From Streptomyces sp. B93 (GTDB lineage: Bacteria > Actinomycetota > Actinomycetes > Streptomycetales > Streptomycetaceae): a stretch of DNA of 64,000 bases. Of the stretch, positions 23,905 to 33,016 are shown in pieces. Where the stretch lies: positions 124,001-188,000 of the forward strand of contig NZ_JAGPXL010000013.1 of the NCBI RefSeq assembly GCF_018070565.1. Reading direction: 5' to 3'. The notes below the pieces were generated by a model that saw nothing but the letters and a program-made list of their open reading frames with translations, ran no database searches and was not told where the DNA came from. Numbering within the stretch: the first letter of the stretch is position 1; every line of letters begins with the position of its first letter. The position numbers were made by a program, and so were the translations under genes.

Positions 23905-24689
23905 TGGGGGGCCGCCTGCCGCAGCGCCCGCCAGGTGAGCGGGCCGATGACGCCGTCCGCGGTGAGGTCGTACCGCAGCTGGAAGCGTTTGACGGCGCGT
24001 TGGGTCAACGGGCCGAAGATGCCGTCGACGTCGCCTGGTGAGACGTCCGCCCGGCGCAGCAGGCACTGCGCCTCGATCACCGTCGGCCCGATGTCGCCGT
24101 ACGCCACGATGGCGTCCTGCGTGCGGCTGTGGCCCGCGTACCAGCGGCCGTCGCTCCGCTCGGGCCGGCAGGTGTAGAGGGCCGGGAGCACGGAGGCGGG
24201 GTCGGGTGAGGTGCCGACCACCATGTCGACGGAGTCGCCTTCGGCCGCGGACCGCGCCTTGGCCAGTTGTACGGCCAGGACGAGCGCCACCGAGACGGAC
24301 ACCACCAGGGCCAGCGTCTGGGCCACGACGGCGATCCGCAGCCAGCGCCCGTACGGCTTGGGCGGCGTGGGCTGGTCTCCGGGAGGCGGTGGTGCGGCCC
24401 GGGGGGTGGCGGGGGTGCGGCCCCGCGCCCACTGTGCGGCGGCGATCTCGTGGAGGACGAGCAGCCGGGCCGGGTCCTGGCCGCCGAGGCGGGCCAGGGC
24501 CTGGACGGCCTCCCGGGGCGGCAGCGACCTGCCGTTGAGGTAGCGCACCCATGACCGGGCGCTGTAGCCGGTCTTGGTGGCCAGTTGCCGCGTGCTGAGT
24601 TCGCCGCGGTCCTTGAGCTTGCGCAGTTCCACGATCAACTGGGTGACCTGTGGGTGCAGTCCGCCAGGCAGCTCTTTCCAACGCGACAA
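23901..24689 (-). CDS. HTH-transmembrane protein with peptidoglycan-binding domain
   Basis: 262 residues: XRE helix-turn-helix (about 20-70, STRQLATKTGYSARSWVRYLNG in part), a Pro-rich linker, one membrane helix (about 118-142), then an outer region ending in a PG_binding_1 domain (VDGIFGPLTQRAVKRFQ near 218-234 and TADGVIGPLTWRALR near the C-terminus). The start is TTG 24689, within a modest ribosome-site context (GGGGTAGAG). First gene of a two-gene unit with the DUF2690 protein, facing a divergent multi-repeat amidase that uses the same binding domain. This suggests wall-state sensing, which is inference. Confidence 0.85.
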   Translation of the reverse strand: MSRWKELPGGLHPQVTQLIVELRKLKDRGELSTRQLATKTGYSARSWVRYLNGRSLPPREAVQALARLGGQDPARLLVLHEIAAAQWARGRTPATPRAAPPPPGDQPTPPKPYGRWLRIAVVAQTLALVVSVSVALVLAVQLAKARSAAEGDSVDMVVGTSPDPASVLPALYTCRPERSDGRWYAGHSRTQDAIVAYGDIGPTVIEAQCLLRRADVSPGDVDGIFGPLTQRAVKRFQLRYDLTADGVIGPLTWRALRQAAPQ

Positions 24690-25044
24690 GCTCTACCCCA
24701 TCCCCCGTTCGGGGTCGCCGCACCCCTGGCCCTGTGGCCGGATGCCCCCGTGTGCCGGGCCCATTCTGCATCACGGCGATTCACAGGTCCCCGGTTCCCC
24801 CGCCCTGCCACGGAAGCGAGCGGCGCCCGCCGTGCCCGTCCCGCCGAAGTGACTCGGCTGGCCGCGTTGGGGCAGGTCAGCGGGTGGGGCGTCCCGGGAC
24901 GATGCCACTTTCGTCTCCGCTGTGGCCGGGCGTCGGGCCGCACGCGCAGTCTCGGTGCGGGGCTGGCCTGTGCGGCGCGGGCCCACAGCGCCGGAGGGTT
25001 CAGGCCACCGGCACGTCAGCACGCTAAGAGAGGAAGCCCTCCTT
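24690..25044. other. Divergent intergenic region, HTH-membrane gene / amidase
   Basis: 355 bp containing both promoters. The ribosome site of the amidase (AGAGAGGAAG) ends it. I see no strong palindrome or coding frame. Confidence 0.4.
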
Positions 25045-27189
25045 TTGGTCACCATCCGGCCCAGACGCGACTGGCTCGAGAAGGCGCAGAGCTTCGAGGT
25101 CCTGTCGTCCATGGCCTACAACTACTCCGTTGACCACGGCGTCAGTTACGCCGCCGCGGTGGAGGCGGTCATCGCCCGGCTGAGCGTCCCCCGGAACCTG
25201 ACCGGGGGCGAGTGGACGCCCTGGAAGGGCGGGGTCTTCATCCACTACGTCGGCGCCGGGCGGATCAATTCGGCCAGCTGTGCGGACTGCCAGTACGAGA
25301 TCGCCGAGATCTGGACGGACCACTACCTCGGGCAGTTCGGCGACCTGGCCTACAACTTCGTGGTCTGCCAGCACGGCAACATCTACCAGGGGCAGGGCTT
25401 TGTGCGGGGCGAGGCCAACGGCGGCTACGCCGCGGGCCAGGACCCGGCCGACCCGACGCTGAAGGCGCAGCACATCAGGGTGCCCACCTACGGGCAGGTC
25501 GGCCGTAACGCCGCGTTCTACTCGATCCTCGGCCTGGTCCGCGGCAGCGACGCCCCCAGTGCGGCGCTGCGCGGCTCGGTCAAGGAACTCGTACGCTTCC
25601 TGCGTACTCACGACAACCCCAACCTGCGGGCGGGCAACCTCCTGTACCCGCACCAGCACGGGGATGCCACCGAGTGTCCGGGGCCGCTGCTGCCGTACAC
25701 CAGGGACGGTTCGCTGGATCCCGGTTTCGTGGTGCAGCCGCCGATCGCGGACGTGTCGATCATCCCGCGCAGCGGGTGGGGGGCGCGTCCGCCGGACTGG
25801 GACGTGGCGGTGCCGCGCTCGGAGCGGGTCGGGTTCACGGTCCACTACTCCGCCGGGCCGACCACCCAGACGGTGCGGCAGATCCAGAACTTCCACATGG
25901 ACGGCCGGGGCTGGCCCGACATCGGCTACAACTTCCTGGTCGACAAGTACGGGCGGATCTACGAGGGCGTCGGCTGGGACCACCGCGGCTCGCACGCGAC
26001 CGGCTACAACACCACGCACATCGGCTGCTGTTTCATCGGCAGCGACGGGGATGCGACCGAGGCGGCGAAGGCGTCCATCCGGGCCCTGTACTACCACGCG
26101 GCGAGCGTGTACGGCCGGACCCTGAACGCCACCTACCACAGCGGCCTGCCCGGCGCGTCGACCGCCTGTCCGGGCAACGACCTGCGCAACTGGGTGCTGG
26201 GCGGCATGGGGGCCACGGACATCGGCATCATCGTCGTCACCCCGGCGCCGAGCACGTCGACGGGGCGTAGCGACATCCGTTCGGTGCTGTCCCAGCAGTG
26301 GGCCGTGAACCTGCTCGGCTACGCGCCGAGGCTGGTCGAGGACGGGGTGTTCGGTCCGCTCACCCTGGCCGGGGTGAAGTGGCTCCAGGGCGTCGTCGGG
26401 GTCGGCCAGGACGGTCTGTGGGGTCCCAACACCGAGGCCGCGTACAAGACCTATGTCGGCGGTGGCGGCAGTGGCGGCCGGACCGACATCCGCTCGGCCC
26501 GCTCGCAGCAGAGTGCCGTCAACGGGCAGGGCTACACCCCGGCGCTCGTGGTCGACGGGGTCTTCGGCCCGGCCACCCTGGCCGGGGTGCAGTGGCTCCA
26601 GGCCCGGCTGGGCGTGGACGCGGACGGGAAGTGGGGGCCCCTGACGGAGGACGCCTACATCAAGAAGGCCGGCGGCGGCTGGTCCAACGGGGCCAACACC
26701 ACGATCCGTTCCGTGGCCCAGCAGCAGACGGCCGTGAACGCGCTGGGCCACACCCCGGCGCTCGTGGTCGACGGCGTCTTCGGCCAGTACACCTACAACG
26801 GTGTGTGCTGGCTTCAGGACAAGGTCGGCACCCTGGCCGACGGGCTGTGGGGCCCGGCCACCGAGTCGGCGTACGGCGCCTATCTCGGCGGCGAACGCCT
26901 GGTGGTGGACGGTGTCTTCGGCTTCGCCACCACCTGCGCCCTCCAGCGTGCCGTCGGGGTGGAGCCGGACGGTGTGTGGGGGGTGGCGTCCAAGCGGGCC
27001 ACCCAGCGGCATCTCAACCTGTGGGCGGACGCGGGGCTGGTGGTGGACGGCGTCTTCGGCACCGCCAGCGTCCAGGCCATGCAGCGCCACCTGAACACGA
27101 TGATCCGCGCCGGACTGAGTGCCGACGGGGTGTGGGGCGCGGGTACCACGCGGGCTGTGCAGACCGCGCTCAACCAGGGGAAGTTCTGA
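25045..27189 (+). CDS. Double amidase-domain protein with five peptidoglycan-binding repeats
   Basis: 714 residues. Two PGRP/Amidase_2-like domains: the first around 60-225 (zinc-ligand candidates in VFIHYVG and HQHGDATECPG), the second around 240-395 (FTVHYSAGP, GYNFLVDKYGRIYEG, YHSGLPGASTACPG). Then five PG_binding_1 repeats around 408-712, each with a VVDGVFG or DGVWG signature. These enzymes cut the N-acetylmuramoyl-L-alanine bond. TTG 25045 with AGAGAGGAAG eight bases upstream is the best start. No signal peptide follows (MVTIRPRRDWLEK), odd for a wall enzyme: either a non-classical route or an unrecognised start. A phage origin is possible. Confidence 0.85.
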   Translation: MVTIRPRRDWLEKAQSFEVLSSMAYNYSVDHGVSYAAAVEAVIARLSVPRNLTGGEWTPWKGGVFIHYVGAGRINSASCADCQYEIAEIWTDHYLGQFGDLAYNFVVCQHGNIYQGQGFVRGEANGGYAAGQDPADPTLKAQHIRVPTYGQVGRNAAFYSILGLVRGSDAPSAALRGSVKELVRFLRTHDNPNLRAGNLLYPHQHGDATECPGPLLPYTRDGSLDPGFVVQPPIADVSIIPRSGWGARPPDWDVAVPRSERVGFTVHYSAGPTTQTVRQIQNFHMDGRGWPDIGYNFLVDKYGRIYEGVGWDHRGSHATGYNTTHIGCCFIGSDGDATEAAKASIRALYYHAASVYGRTLNATYHSGLPGASTACPGNDLRNWVLGGMGATDIGIIVVTPAPSTSTGRSDIRSVLSQQWAVNLLGYAPRLVEDGVFGPLTLAGVKWLQGVVGVGQDGLWGPNTEAAYKTYVGGGGSGGRTDIRSARSQQSAVNGQGYTPALVVDGVFGPATLAGVQWLQARLGVDADGKWGPLTEDAYIKKAGGGWSNGANTTIRSVAQQQTAVNALGHTPALVVDGVFGQYTYNGVCWLQDKVGTLADGLWGPATESAYGAYLGGERLVVDGVFGFATTCALQRAVGVEPDGVWGVASKRATQRHLNLWADAGLVVDGVFGTASVQAMQRHLNTMIRAGLSADGVWGAGTTRAVQTALNQGKF

Positions 27190-27214
27190 GATGCGCCACT
27201 GTGAGGAGGAGCCC

Positions 27215-29113
27215 GTGACCTCGACGGGCAGCGAGAACACCAAGGGGCAGGGGAGCATCGCGCAGGGCGCGTCGTCCCCGGGCACGGCCCGCCGTACGCT
27301 GCTGACCGCGGCCGCGGCCACGGCGTGGGCGGTGGCGGGCGCCCAGGCCGCGTCCGCCGCGCCCCGCCAGGGAGTGGGCGGGCCCGGGGCGGGGGGTGCG
27401 GCGAGGGCGGTGGCCGCGTCGCCGTTTGGGGCGGTGGCCGCGACGACGGCCGACGAGGTGAGGGTGCCGCGGGGGTTCCGGGCCGAGGTGCTGGCCCGTT
27501 GGGGTGATGCCCTGACCCGTACGGCGGAAGGGGGCACGGGGCAGGCGGCGCGCGTCGGCAGCCACCACCACGGCGCCGAGTTCTTCCCGCTCGCCCCGGG
27601 CAAGGGCCTGCTGGCCCTCACGCACGAGGCGGCGCCCGGAACGCTGCCCGGGGCGGACGGGGCGCGGCTGGCCATGGCGGCGCAGGGGGTCACCGTCGCC
27701 GCCGTGCGGCAGGACGCGGGCGGTGCCTGGAGCCTGGCCGGTTCGCGGTTCAACCGGCGTCTGACGGCCGACACCCCGGTGCGGCTGTCCGGCCCGGCCG
27801 GTGGCCGCCACGGGCGGGGTGTGCTCGCGCCCGCGGCCACCGGCGTCACGCCCTGGGGCACCCTGCTGATCGCCGAGGAGAACGCCAACGCCGCCTACGG
27901 CACGTCGGATGCCGGCTGGCGGCGCGAGGAGACCGCGGCGCGCTACGGCTTCGCCGCCCACGGTTTCGGGGCGGCCTGGCACACCGCCGACGCCCGGTTC
28001 GACCTCGCCGACGAGCAGGCGCGGCCGATGGACCACGGCTGGATCACCGAGCTTGACCCCCGCGCTCCCGCCGCCGCGCCGGTGAAACGCACGGCGCTGG
28101 GCCGCTTCTGGCACGGCTGTGCCACCGTGACGCAGACCGGCGACGGCCGGGTGGTGGTGTACAGCACGGACGCGGAGGACGGCGAGTACCTGTACCGGTT
28201 CGTCGGCGCCGCGCCGTGGCGCGCGCTGCGCCGCCAGGGCCGGGACCCGCTGGACGAGGGCACGCTGTACGTCGCCCGGTTCGGGTCCTCCGGGGAAGGG
28301 CGCTGGCTGCCGCTGGCCTTCGGCACCGGACCGCTGACCACCGGGAACGGCTGGCGTGACCAGGCCGACGTCCTGCTGCGGACCCGGCTCGCCGCCGACG
28401 CGGTCGGCGCCACGCCGCTGGCCCGGCCCGAACGGGTCGCCGTGCACCCGCGTACCGGGGAGGTGTACCTCGCCCTGGTCGGCGGGACGGCGTGCGGGGG
28501 CTGTGCGGGGGACGCGGACAGGGCCGGGGACGGTTCCGGGGACCGGGGTGCGGGCCCGGGTACGGGTCCCGGTGCGGGGGCAGGCTCGGGCGCGGGTGCC
28601 GCTGCGGGCCCGGGTGGGGGCCGGTACGGGCGGATCCTGCGCTGGAGGGAGGACGGGGCCGTTGCGGGCGCGGCCGGCGGCTTCGCCTGGGAGGTGTTCC
28701 TGTCCGGCGGTGATGCCGCCCTCACCCCGGCCGGGGTGTTCGCGGCACCGAAGAACCTGTGGTTCGACGCGGACGGCCACCGGCTCTGGATCTCCACCGG
28801 CATCCCGGGCCACCACCTCGCCGACGGCGACGACCCGGTCTACGCCCAGGCGGGCAACAACGCCCTGCTGGCCGCCGACCCCCGCAGCGGCGAGGTCACC
28901 CGCTTCCTGACCGCTCCCCGCGGCGCCGAGGTCACGGGCGTGTCCGCCGCGGAAGACGGCGACACCCTGTTCGTCAACATCCAGCACCCCGGCCAGCGCA
29001 CCCGGGCCTGGGGCCACCCCACGGCCGCCGACCCGTGCGCGGTCAGCAACTGGCCCGACGGCCCGTCCGCGTCCCGGCCGCGGTCGGCGACGGTGACGGT
29101 CCGGCGGGCCTAG
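27215..29113 (+). CDS. PhoX-like (DUF839) phosphatase, Tat-exported
   Basis: 632 residues. An RR motif (ARRTLL) at about 27-32 followed by an Ala-rich hydrophobic stretch and ASAAP suggests a twin-arginine signal peptide. The mature part has DUF839 features: TPWGTLLIAEENAN, a Ca/Fe-ligand style MDHGWITELDP, RPERVAVHPRTGEVYLAL and PKNLWFDADGHRLWIST. PhoX enzymes are calcium/iron-dependent alkaline phosphatases. A low-complexity Gly/Ala/Pro/Ser segment (about 440-470) is inserted in a loop. GTG 27215 with GAGGAGGA five bases away is preferred to ATG 27191. Lies 25 bp after the amidase and may be co-transcribed. Confidence 0.85.
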   Translation: MTSTGSENTKGQGSIAQGASSPGTARRTLLTAAAATAWAVAGAQAASAAPRQGVGGPGAGGAARAVAASPFGAVAATTADEVRVPRGFRAEVLARWGDALTRTAEGGTGQAARVGSHHHGAEFFPLAPGKGLLALTHEAAPGTLPGADGARLAMAAQGVTVAAVRQDAGGAWSLAGSRFNRRLTADTPVRLSGPAGGRHGRGVLAPAATGVTPWGTLLIAEENANAAYGTSDAGWRREETAARYGFAAHGFGAAWHTADARFDLADEQARPMDHGWITELDPRAPAAAPVKRTALGRFWHGCATVTQTGDGRVVVYSTDAEDGEYLYRFVGAAPWRALRRQGRDPLDEGTLYVARFGSSGEGRWLPLAFGTGPLTTGNGWRDQADVLLRTRLAADAVGATPLARPERVAVHPRTGEVYLALVGGTACGGCAGDADRAGDGSGDRGAGPGTGPGAGAGSGAGAAAGPGGGRYGRILRWREDGAVAGAAGGFAWEVFLSGGDAALTPAGVFAAPKNLWFDADGHRLWISTGIPGHHLADGDDPVYAQAGNNALLAADPRSGEVTRFLTAPRGAEVTGVSAAEDGDTLFVNIQHPGQRTRAWGHPTAADPCAVSNWPDGPSASRPRSATVTVRRA

Positions 29114-29158
29114 CCCCGCCGGGCCGGGCGCGAGCAGACTCCGTCCCCGTGCCCATGG

Positions 29159-29189
29159 GGCCCGCCGCACCGGTCAAGTGCGGCGGGCC
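29159..29189. terminator. Bidirectional hairpin terminator
   Basis: GGCCCGCCGCAC / GTGCGGCGGGCC, a perfect 12-bp stem with a 7-base loop (29171-29177), in the gap between the convergent PhoX-like gene and the small secreted protein. No T-tract, as is usual in high-GC actinobacteria. Confidence 0.75.
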
Positions 29190-29272
29190 ACGGTGATGCA
29201 GCCGACCAGGGGGTGAGCGGTTGCGCTGGGATGCGTGCCCGGAACGTCCCCGGTGGCGTGCCGGCCGCGGTC

Positions 29273-29662
29273 CTAGGTGATGATCGGGTTGCAGTGCTTC
29301 TCCAGGAAGAGGCCCCCCTCGAACAGTTCGGCGCAGGCGCTGCCGATGTTCTCGGCGAAGCTCTGGTTGACGGAGACCTGGTGCCACCCGCTGTACTGCG
29401 GGCCGATCCAGTGGCGGTTCTCCACCCAGATCATCCGGCCCGTCTGAGTGAGCAGGTAGACCTTCAGCGACGGGTTCTCCACCGGGCGGGCACCGCCGAA
29501 CTCGCCCTTGAACCACTCGATGCTGCGCACACTCGTGGCCTTGTAGGTCGCCTTCACGGCGACGAGGGGGTCCGCGTGGGCGGGGGCGGGGGCCGTCAGC
29601 GGGGCCGTGGCGGCCAGGGCGCACAGGGCGGCGGCCGGGGCGAGGTTCCGCAAGGGACGCAT
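29273..29662 (-). CDS. Small secreted protein of unknown function
   Basis: 129 residues with a Sec signal peptide (positive start MRPLRN, Ala/Leu core, cleavage after APAHA near residue 31). The mature ~98 residues contain aromatic-rich segments (IEWFKGEFGG, RMIWVENRHW, YSGWHQVSV) and two cysteines near the C-terminus (SACAELFEGG, KHCNP) that could form a disulfide. No known family recognised. ATG 29662 follows GAAGGAAAG. Divergent from the lectin-bearing HTH membrane protein. Confidence 0.75.
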   Translation of the reverse strand: MRPLRNLAPAAALCALAATAPLTAPAPAHADPLVAVKATYKATSVRSIEWFKGEFGGARPVENPSLKVYLLTQTGRMIWVENRHWIGPQYSGWHQVSVNQSFAENIGSACAELFEGGLFLEKHCNPIIT

Positions 29663-29855
29663 CTTTCCTTCTCCTGTCGGGTCGGTGGGCGGGGCGGCCG
29701 GGGCGGCGGCGTCAACATGGCCGTGGACACCGGTGTGTTCACGGCCCGGGCCGGTCCGCGGCGCCGTTGCGGCAAGTCTGCGACGGAAGTCCCCCCTTCT
29801 CGCCCTGATCCCGCTTGCTTCCCTGATGTCGGGATAAATACAGTCCTGACCTGCT

Positions 29856-29876
29856 GGGACGTTCCTGTCCCGGGAC
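29856..29876. promoter_or_regulatory. GGGAC repeats in divergent promoter
   Basis: GGGAC-GTTCCT-GTCCC (29856-29871) followed at once by another GGGAC (29872-29876), 50-70 bp before the HTH-lectin start at 29929. A plausible operator for that HTH protein; AT-rich GATAAATACAG just upstream may be a -10 region for the secreted-protein gene. Confidence 0.45.
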
Positions 29877-29928
29877 TGGAGCGGGGCAACGGGACACCGT
29901 TGCCGGACCATGCGGGGAGACGCCGTCG

Positions 29929-30804
29929 ATGACCGAACCCGGGCGAGGGGACCATGTGAGCGCGGCACGGCGGCTGGGCGGGGCCTTGCGTGGCCTGCAA
30001 CAGCGCTCCGGCCGCACGCTGCGGGCCCTGGAGGAGCAGGTGAACATCAGCGACTCGTCGCTGTCCCGCTACTTCCGCGGCGACACCGTTCCGCCCTGGC
30101 CCGTCGTGCGTGACCTGTGCCGGGCGCTGGGCGCCGACCCCAGTGAGTACCGGGCCCTGTGGGAGGCGGCCGGCCGTGGGCGGTCCGAGCCGTCACCGGA
30201 CGCCGCCGCCTGGGAGGCGCCGCGGTCCCGCGCCCGCCACCGCCGCCTGCGCGCCGCTCTCACCGGCCGCTGGGGCGTCGCGGTCGCCGGAACCCTCACC
30301 GGGCTGCTGGCCGGTCTCCTCCTCGCCTCACTCGTCCGGCACTCCCCCTCCCCCGCCCCCGCCGACCGTCCGGTGCAGGGCGTGGCTCCCAAGGCGCGCG
30401 GCGGGCAGCCCGGGGACGTCTCGGCCAGCCTGCCGAAGCCGTCCGACGAGCAGCGGATCTTCGTCAGCCGGGCCACGGGGAACTGCCTGGACGACAGCCT
30501 CGACCAGGATCTGCGCGCCTACCGGTGCAATGGGATGTCCTACCAGCGGTGGACCGTGCGCTCCTCCGCCGACGGCACCCGCCAGCTCCGCAACCACGCC
30601 ACCGGCAGGTGCCTGGCCGACGGCGGAACCGGCCCGCACGCCCTGCCCTGCGACCGTTCCGCGGCGCAGAAGTGGACGCTGCTCGCCCACGAGGACGAAG
30701 CGGTCGGCCTCAGGAACCAGACCACCGGCAGATGCCTGGACGACAGCACCATGGGCCTGCGCGCTCGGCCCTGCGCCGCGACGCACCACCAGAAGTGGGC
30801 CTGA
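29929..30804 (+). CDS. HTH-transmembrane protein with ricin-type lectin domain
   Basis: 291 residues: XRE helix-turn-helix (about 20-70, LRALEEQVNISDSSLSRYFRG), Arg-rich linker, one membrane helix (about 120-142), and an outer ricin-B beta-trefoil (about 172-291) with three repeats each carrying a CLDD or CLADGG loop and a QKW/QRW motif (YQRWTV, AQKWTL, HQKWA). Beta-trefoils of this type bind galactose or xylan-like sugars. The third protein in this window with the HTH-membrane-binding-domain plan; a sugar- or wall-responsive membrane regulator is a reasonable guess, not shown. Start ATG 29929. Confidence 0.87.
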   Translation: MTEPGRGDHVSAARRLGGALRGLQQRSGRTLRALEEQVNISDSSLSRYFRGDTVPPWPVVRDLCRALGADPSEYRALWEAAGRGRSEPSPDAAAWEAPRSRARHRRLRAALTGRWGVAVAGTLTGLLAGLLLASLVRHSPSPAPADRPVQGVAPKARGGQPGDVSASLPKPSDEQRIFVSRATGNCLDDSLDQDLRAYRCNGMSYQRWTVRSSADGTRQLRNHATGRCLADGGTGPHALPCDRSAAQKWTLLAHEDEAVGLRNQTTGRCLDDSTMGLRARPCAATHHQKWA

Positions 30805-30944
30805 GGCAAGGGACGAGCACCGAGCGGACCACCGGGGCAAGGGGTCCGTGGGCCGCTGTCGATCCGGGCGGGTCCCGTTCGACGTCAGGGTGTGCGGCAC
30901 CGCGCCGCACGACCGACGTCCACGGGACCTGACGAGGAAAAGAC

Positions 30945-31589
30945 ATGAACCAGCTACTGAGGGTGATGAACTTCAACGTCTCCAGTGACGGATTCGGTGC
31001 CGGTGAGCACCAGAGTCTGGAGCGGCCGTTCGGCTGCGAGCATCCCGAGCGGCTGTTCTCCTGGGCCGGGGCCACGGCGAGCTGGCCCATGCGCACCGAC
31101 CCCGGGGGCAGCCGGGGTCTGGACGACTACTTCACGCGGGACTTCGCGCGCAACATCGGTGCCGAGATCATGGGCCGCAACAAGTTCGGGCCCCAGCGCG
31201 GGCCCTGGCAGGATCACCAGTGGCGGGGCTGGTGGGGGGAGGAACCCCCGTTCCGTACGCCGGTGTTCGTGATGACGCACCATGAGCGTCCGTCGTTCAC
31301 GCTCGGTGAGACCACGTTCCACTTCGTCGGCGGTGACCCGGCCGCGGTCCTTCAGCGGGCACGGGAGGCGGCGCGGGGCAGGGACGTCCGGCTCGGCGGC
31401 GGGGTCACCACGATCCGGCAGTTCCTCGACGCCGGCCTCGTCGACACCCTGCACGTGGCGGTCTCGCCGGTGAAGCTCGGGGAGGGGCTGCGGCTGTGGG
31501 AGTCCCCCGATGAGCTGCGCGACCGGTTCCATCTGGAGGTCGTGCCGAGTCCGAGTGGTGTGACGCATCATCTGTTCTGGCGGCGGTGA
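30945..31589 (+). CDS. Dihydrofolate-reductase-like (RibD C-terminal) oxidoreductase
   Basis: 214 residues with the RibD_C/DHFR-like fold: VMNFNVSSDGFGAG at the start, EIMGRNKFG near 72, TPVFVMTHHERP near 104 and the glycine turn DVRLGGGVTTIRQFLDAGLVDTLHVAVSP in the C-terminal half. These Streptomyces 'dihydrofolate reductase family' proteins are NADPH-binding but substrates are rarely known. ATG 30945 preceded by GAGGAAAAGAC. Monocistronic; convergent with the FAD monooxygenase. Confidence 0.87.
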   Translation: MNQLLRVMNFNVSSDGFGAGEHQSLERPFGCEHPERLFSWAGATASWPMRTDPGGSRGLDDYFTRDFARNIGAEIMGRNKFGPQRGPWQDHQWRGWWGEEPPFRTPVFVMTHHERPSFTLGETTFHFVGGDPAAVLQRAREAARGRDVRLGGGVTTIRQFLDAGLVDTLHVAVSPVKLGEGLRLWESPDELRDRFHLEVVPSPSGVTHHLFWRR

Positions 31590-31615
31590 CCGGCGGTGTT
31601 TGGGCCCCGCGGGCG

Positions 31616-33016
31616 TCAGGTTGTGGCGCGGGTGCGTTCCTCCTGCGTCAGCGGGGCGGCCTCCAGGGGTGGTTTCCTGGGGCCGAACAGCATGGGGAGG
31701 AGCATGTCCGGGGAGAACAGGCGGGTTGCCGGTCTCTCCATGCTCATCACGTCCAGCAGGGCGCCCAGGGCCCGCGGGTTGGCGGCTCCGGTCTCCACCG
31801 CGCGGTCCACGAAGCGGGCGAGGAGGGTTTCCAGGAGCCGGGGCGGGGTGTCGGTCGCGCCGGGGTAGAAGACGTCCTGGCCGACGGCGAGGTCCCAGGC
31901 GGCGGCCACGGGCCGGGTGGCCGCGCGCTGGAGGCGCCGGGCGGTGCCCGGGGCGGTGAGGTCGGTGGTACGCAGGACGTCGCGCAGGGCGAGGGCGCCT
32001 TGGGCGGCGACGGTGAGGCCGTGCCCGTAGACGGGGTTGTAGGAGGCGACGGCGTCGCCGAGGACGGTGAATCCGCTGGGCCAGCGCTGCATCTTCTCGT
32101 AGTAGCGGCGGTGGTTGGCGGTGGCGTGGGTGGTGGTGACCTCGCCGAGGGGTTCGGCGGCCTTGATCAGCTCTCCGATGACGGGGTCGCCCAGGCCCAG
32201 GGCGAAGTCGGTGAAGGCGTCCGGGTCGCTGGTGGGTTCGCCGCCGCGGGTGCCGGAGAGGGTGACGATCCACCGGTCGCCCTCGACGGGCAGGATGATG
32301 CCGCCCCGGCCGGGCGTCTTGGCGGGGTTGGCCTGGACGTTGACGAGGGGGAAGTCCGTGCCGGCGGTTCCCGGTGGGGCGCGGAAGACGCGGGTGGCGT
32401 AGACGAGACCCGCGTTGACCTCGCGTTCGGTGACCGGGGGCAGGCCGAGTTCGCCCAGCCATCTCGGGGCGCGTGAGCCGCGGCCGGAGGCGTCGATGAC
32501 CAGGTCGGCGGGCAGGGGCAGTTCCTCGTCGCCGGTGTGGGCGCGCACGCCGGTGACGCGGGTGGAGTCGCCGGTGAGTCCGAGGACCGTGGTCCGCTGG
32601 CGCAGGGTGATGCGGGCGTCGGCGAGGACGTGGTCGCGCATCACGGAGTCGAGGAGGTCGCGGGAGCAGACGAGGTTGTGGTGGTGGGTGGCGGTGAAGC
32701 GGCGGAACCAGACCTCGTTGGGGGCGCGGGAGACCATGTCGCGCATGATGTGCACGAGGCGTCCGCCCCGCTCCACGGTGCCGGCGACCAGGCCGGGCAG
32801 CAGGGCGTCGAAGGCCCGCACCCCGCCGCTCCAGACCAGGTGGGCGTGGCGGGCCTGGGGAACCCCGCGGCGGGATCTGGGGCCGTCGGGCAGGGTGTCG
32901 CGTTCGAGGAGGGTGACGTCGGCGAAGTCGGCCAGCGCGGCGGCGGCGAGCAGGCCCGCGGCGCTGGCGCCTATGACGAGGGTGGTGGGGCGGCGGGTGG
33001 GGGTCGGGTCAGGCAT
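31616..33016 (-). CDS. FAD-dependent monooxygenase
   Basis: 466 residues. N-terminal Rossmann motif VIGASAAGLLAA (about 14-25) with Glu ending strand 2 (LLERD), an internal DASGRGSR motif near 175, and the group-A hydroxylase FAD motif GDAVASYNPVYGHG near 329-342. Structure is that of geranylgeranyl-reductase/PHBH-like flavoproteins. Last gene of a four-gene cassette; its ATG lies inside the last codons of the MAB_1171c-like gene (eight-base overlap). Substrate unknown. Confidence 0.87.
   Translation of the reverse strand: MPDPTPTRRPTTLVIGASAAGLLAAAALADFADVTLLERDTLPDGPRSRRGVPQARHAHLVWSGGVRAFDALLPGLVAGTVERGGRLVHIMRDMVSRAPNEVWFRRFTATHHHNLVCSRDLLDSVMRDHVLADARITLRQRTTVLGLTGDSTRVTGVRAHTGDEELPLPADLVIDASGRGSRAPRWLGELGLPPVTEREVNAGLVYATRVFRAPPGTAGTDFPLVNVQANPAKTPGRGGIILPVEGDRWIVTLSGTRGGEPTSDPDAFTDFALGLGDPVIGELIKAAEPLGEVTTTHATANHRRYYEKMQRWPSGFTVLGDAVASYNPVYGHGLTVAAQGALALRDVLRTTDLTAPGTARRLQRAATRPVAAAWDLAVGQDVFYPGATDTPPRLLETLLARFVDRAVETGAANPRALGALLDVMSMERPATRLFSPDMLLPMLFGPRKPPLEAAPLTQEERTRATT

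Noticed and set aside
25024..27888. Minus-strand frame of over 900 codons opposite the amidase and PhoX-like genes
   Set aside because: Shadow of GC-biased third positions; no motif, and both opposite-strand genes have clear domains.
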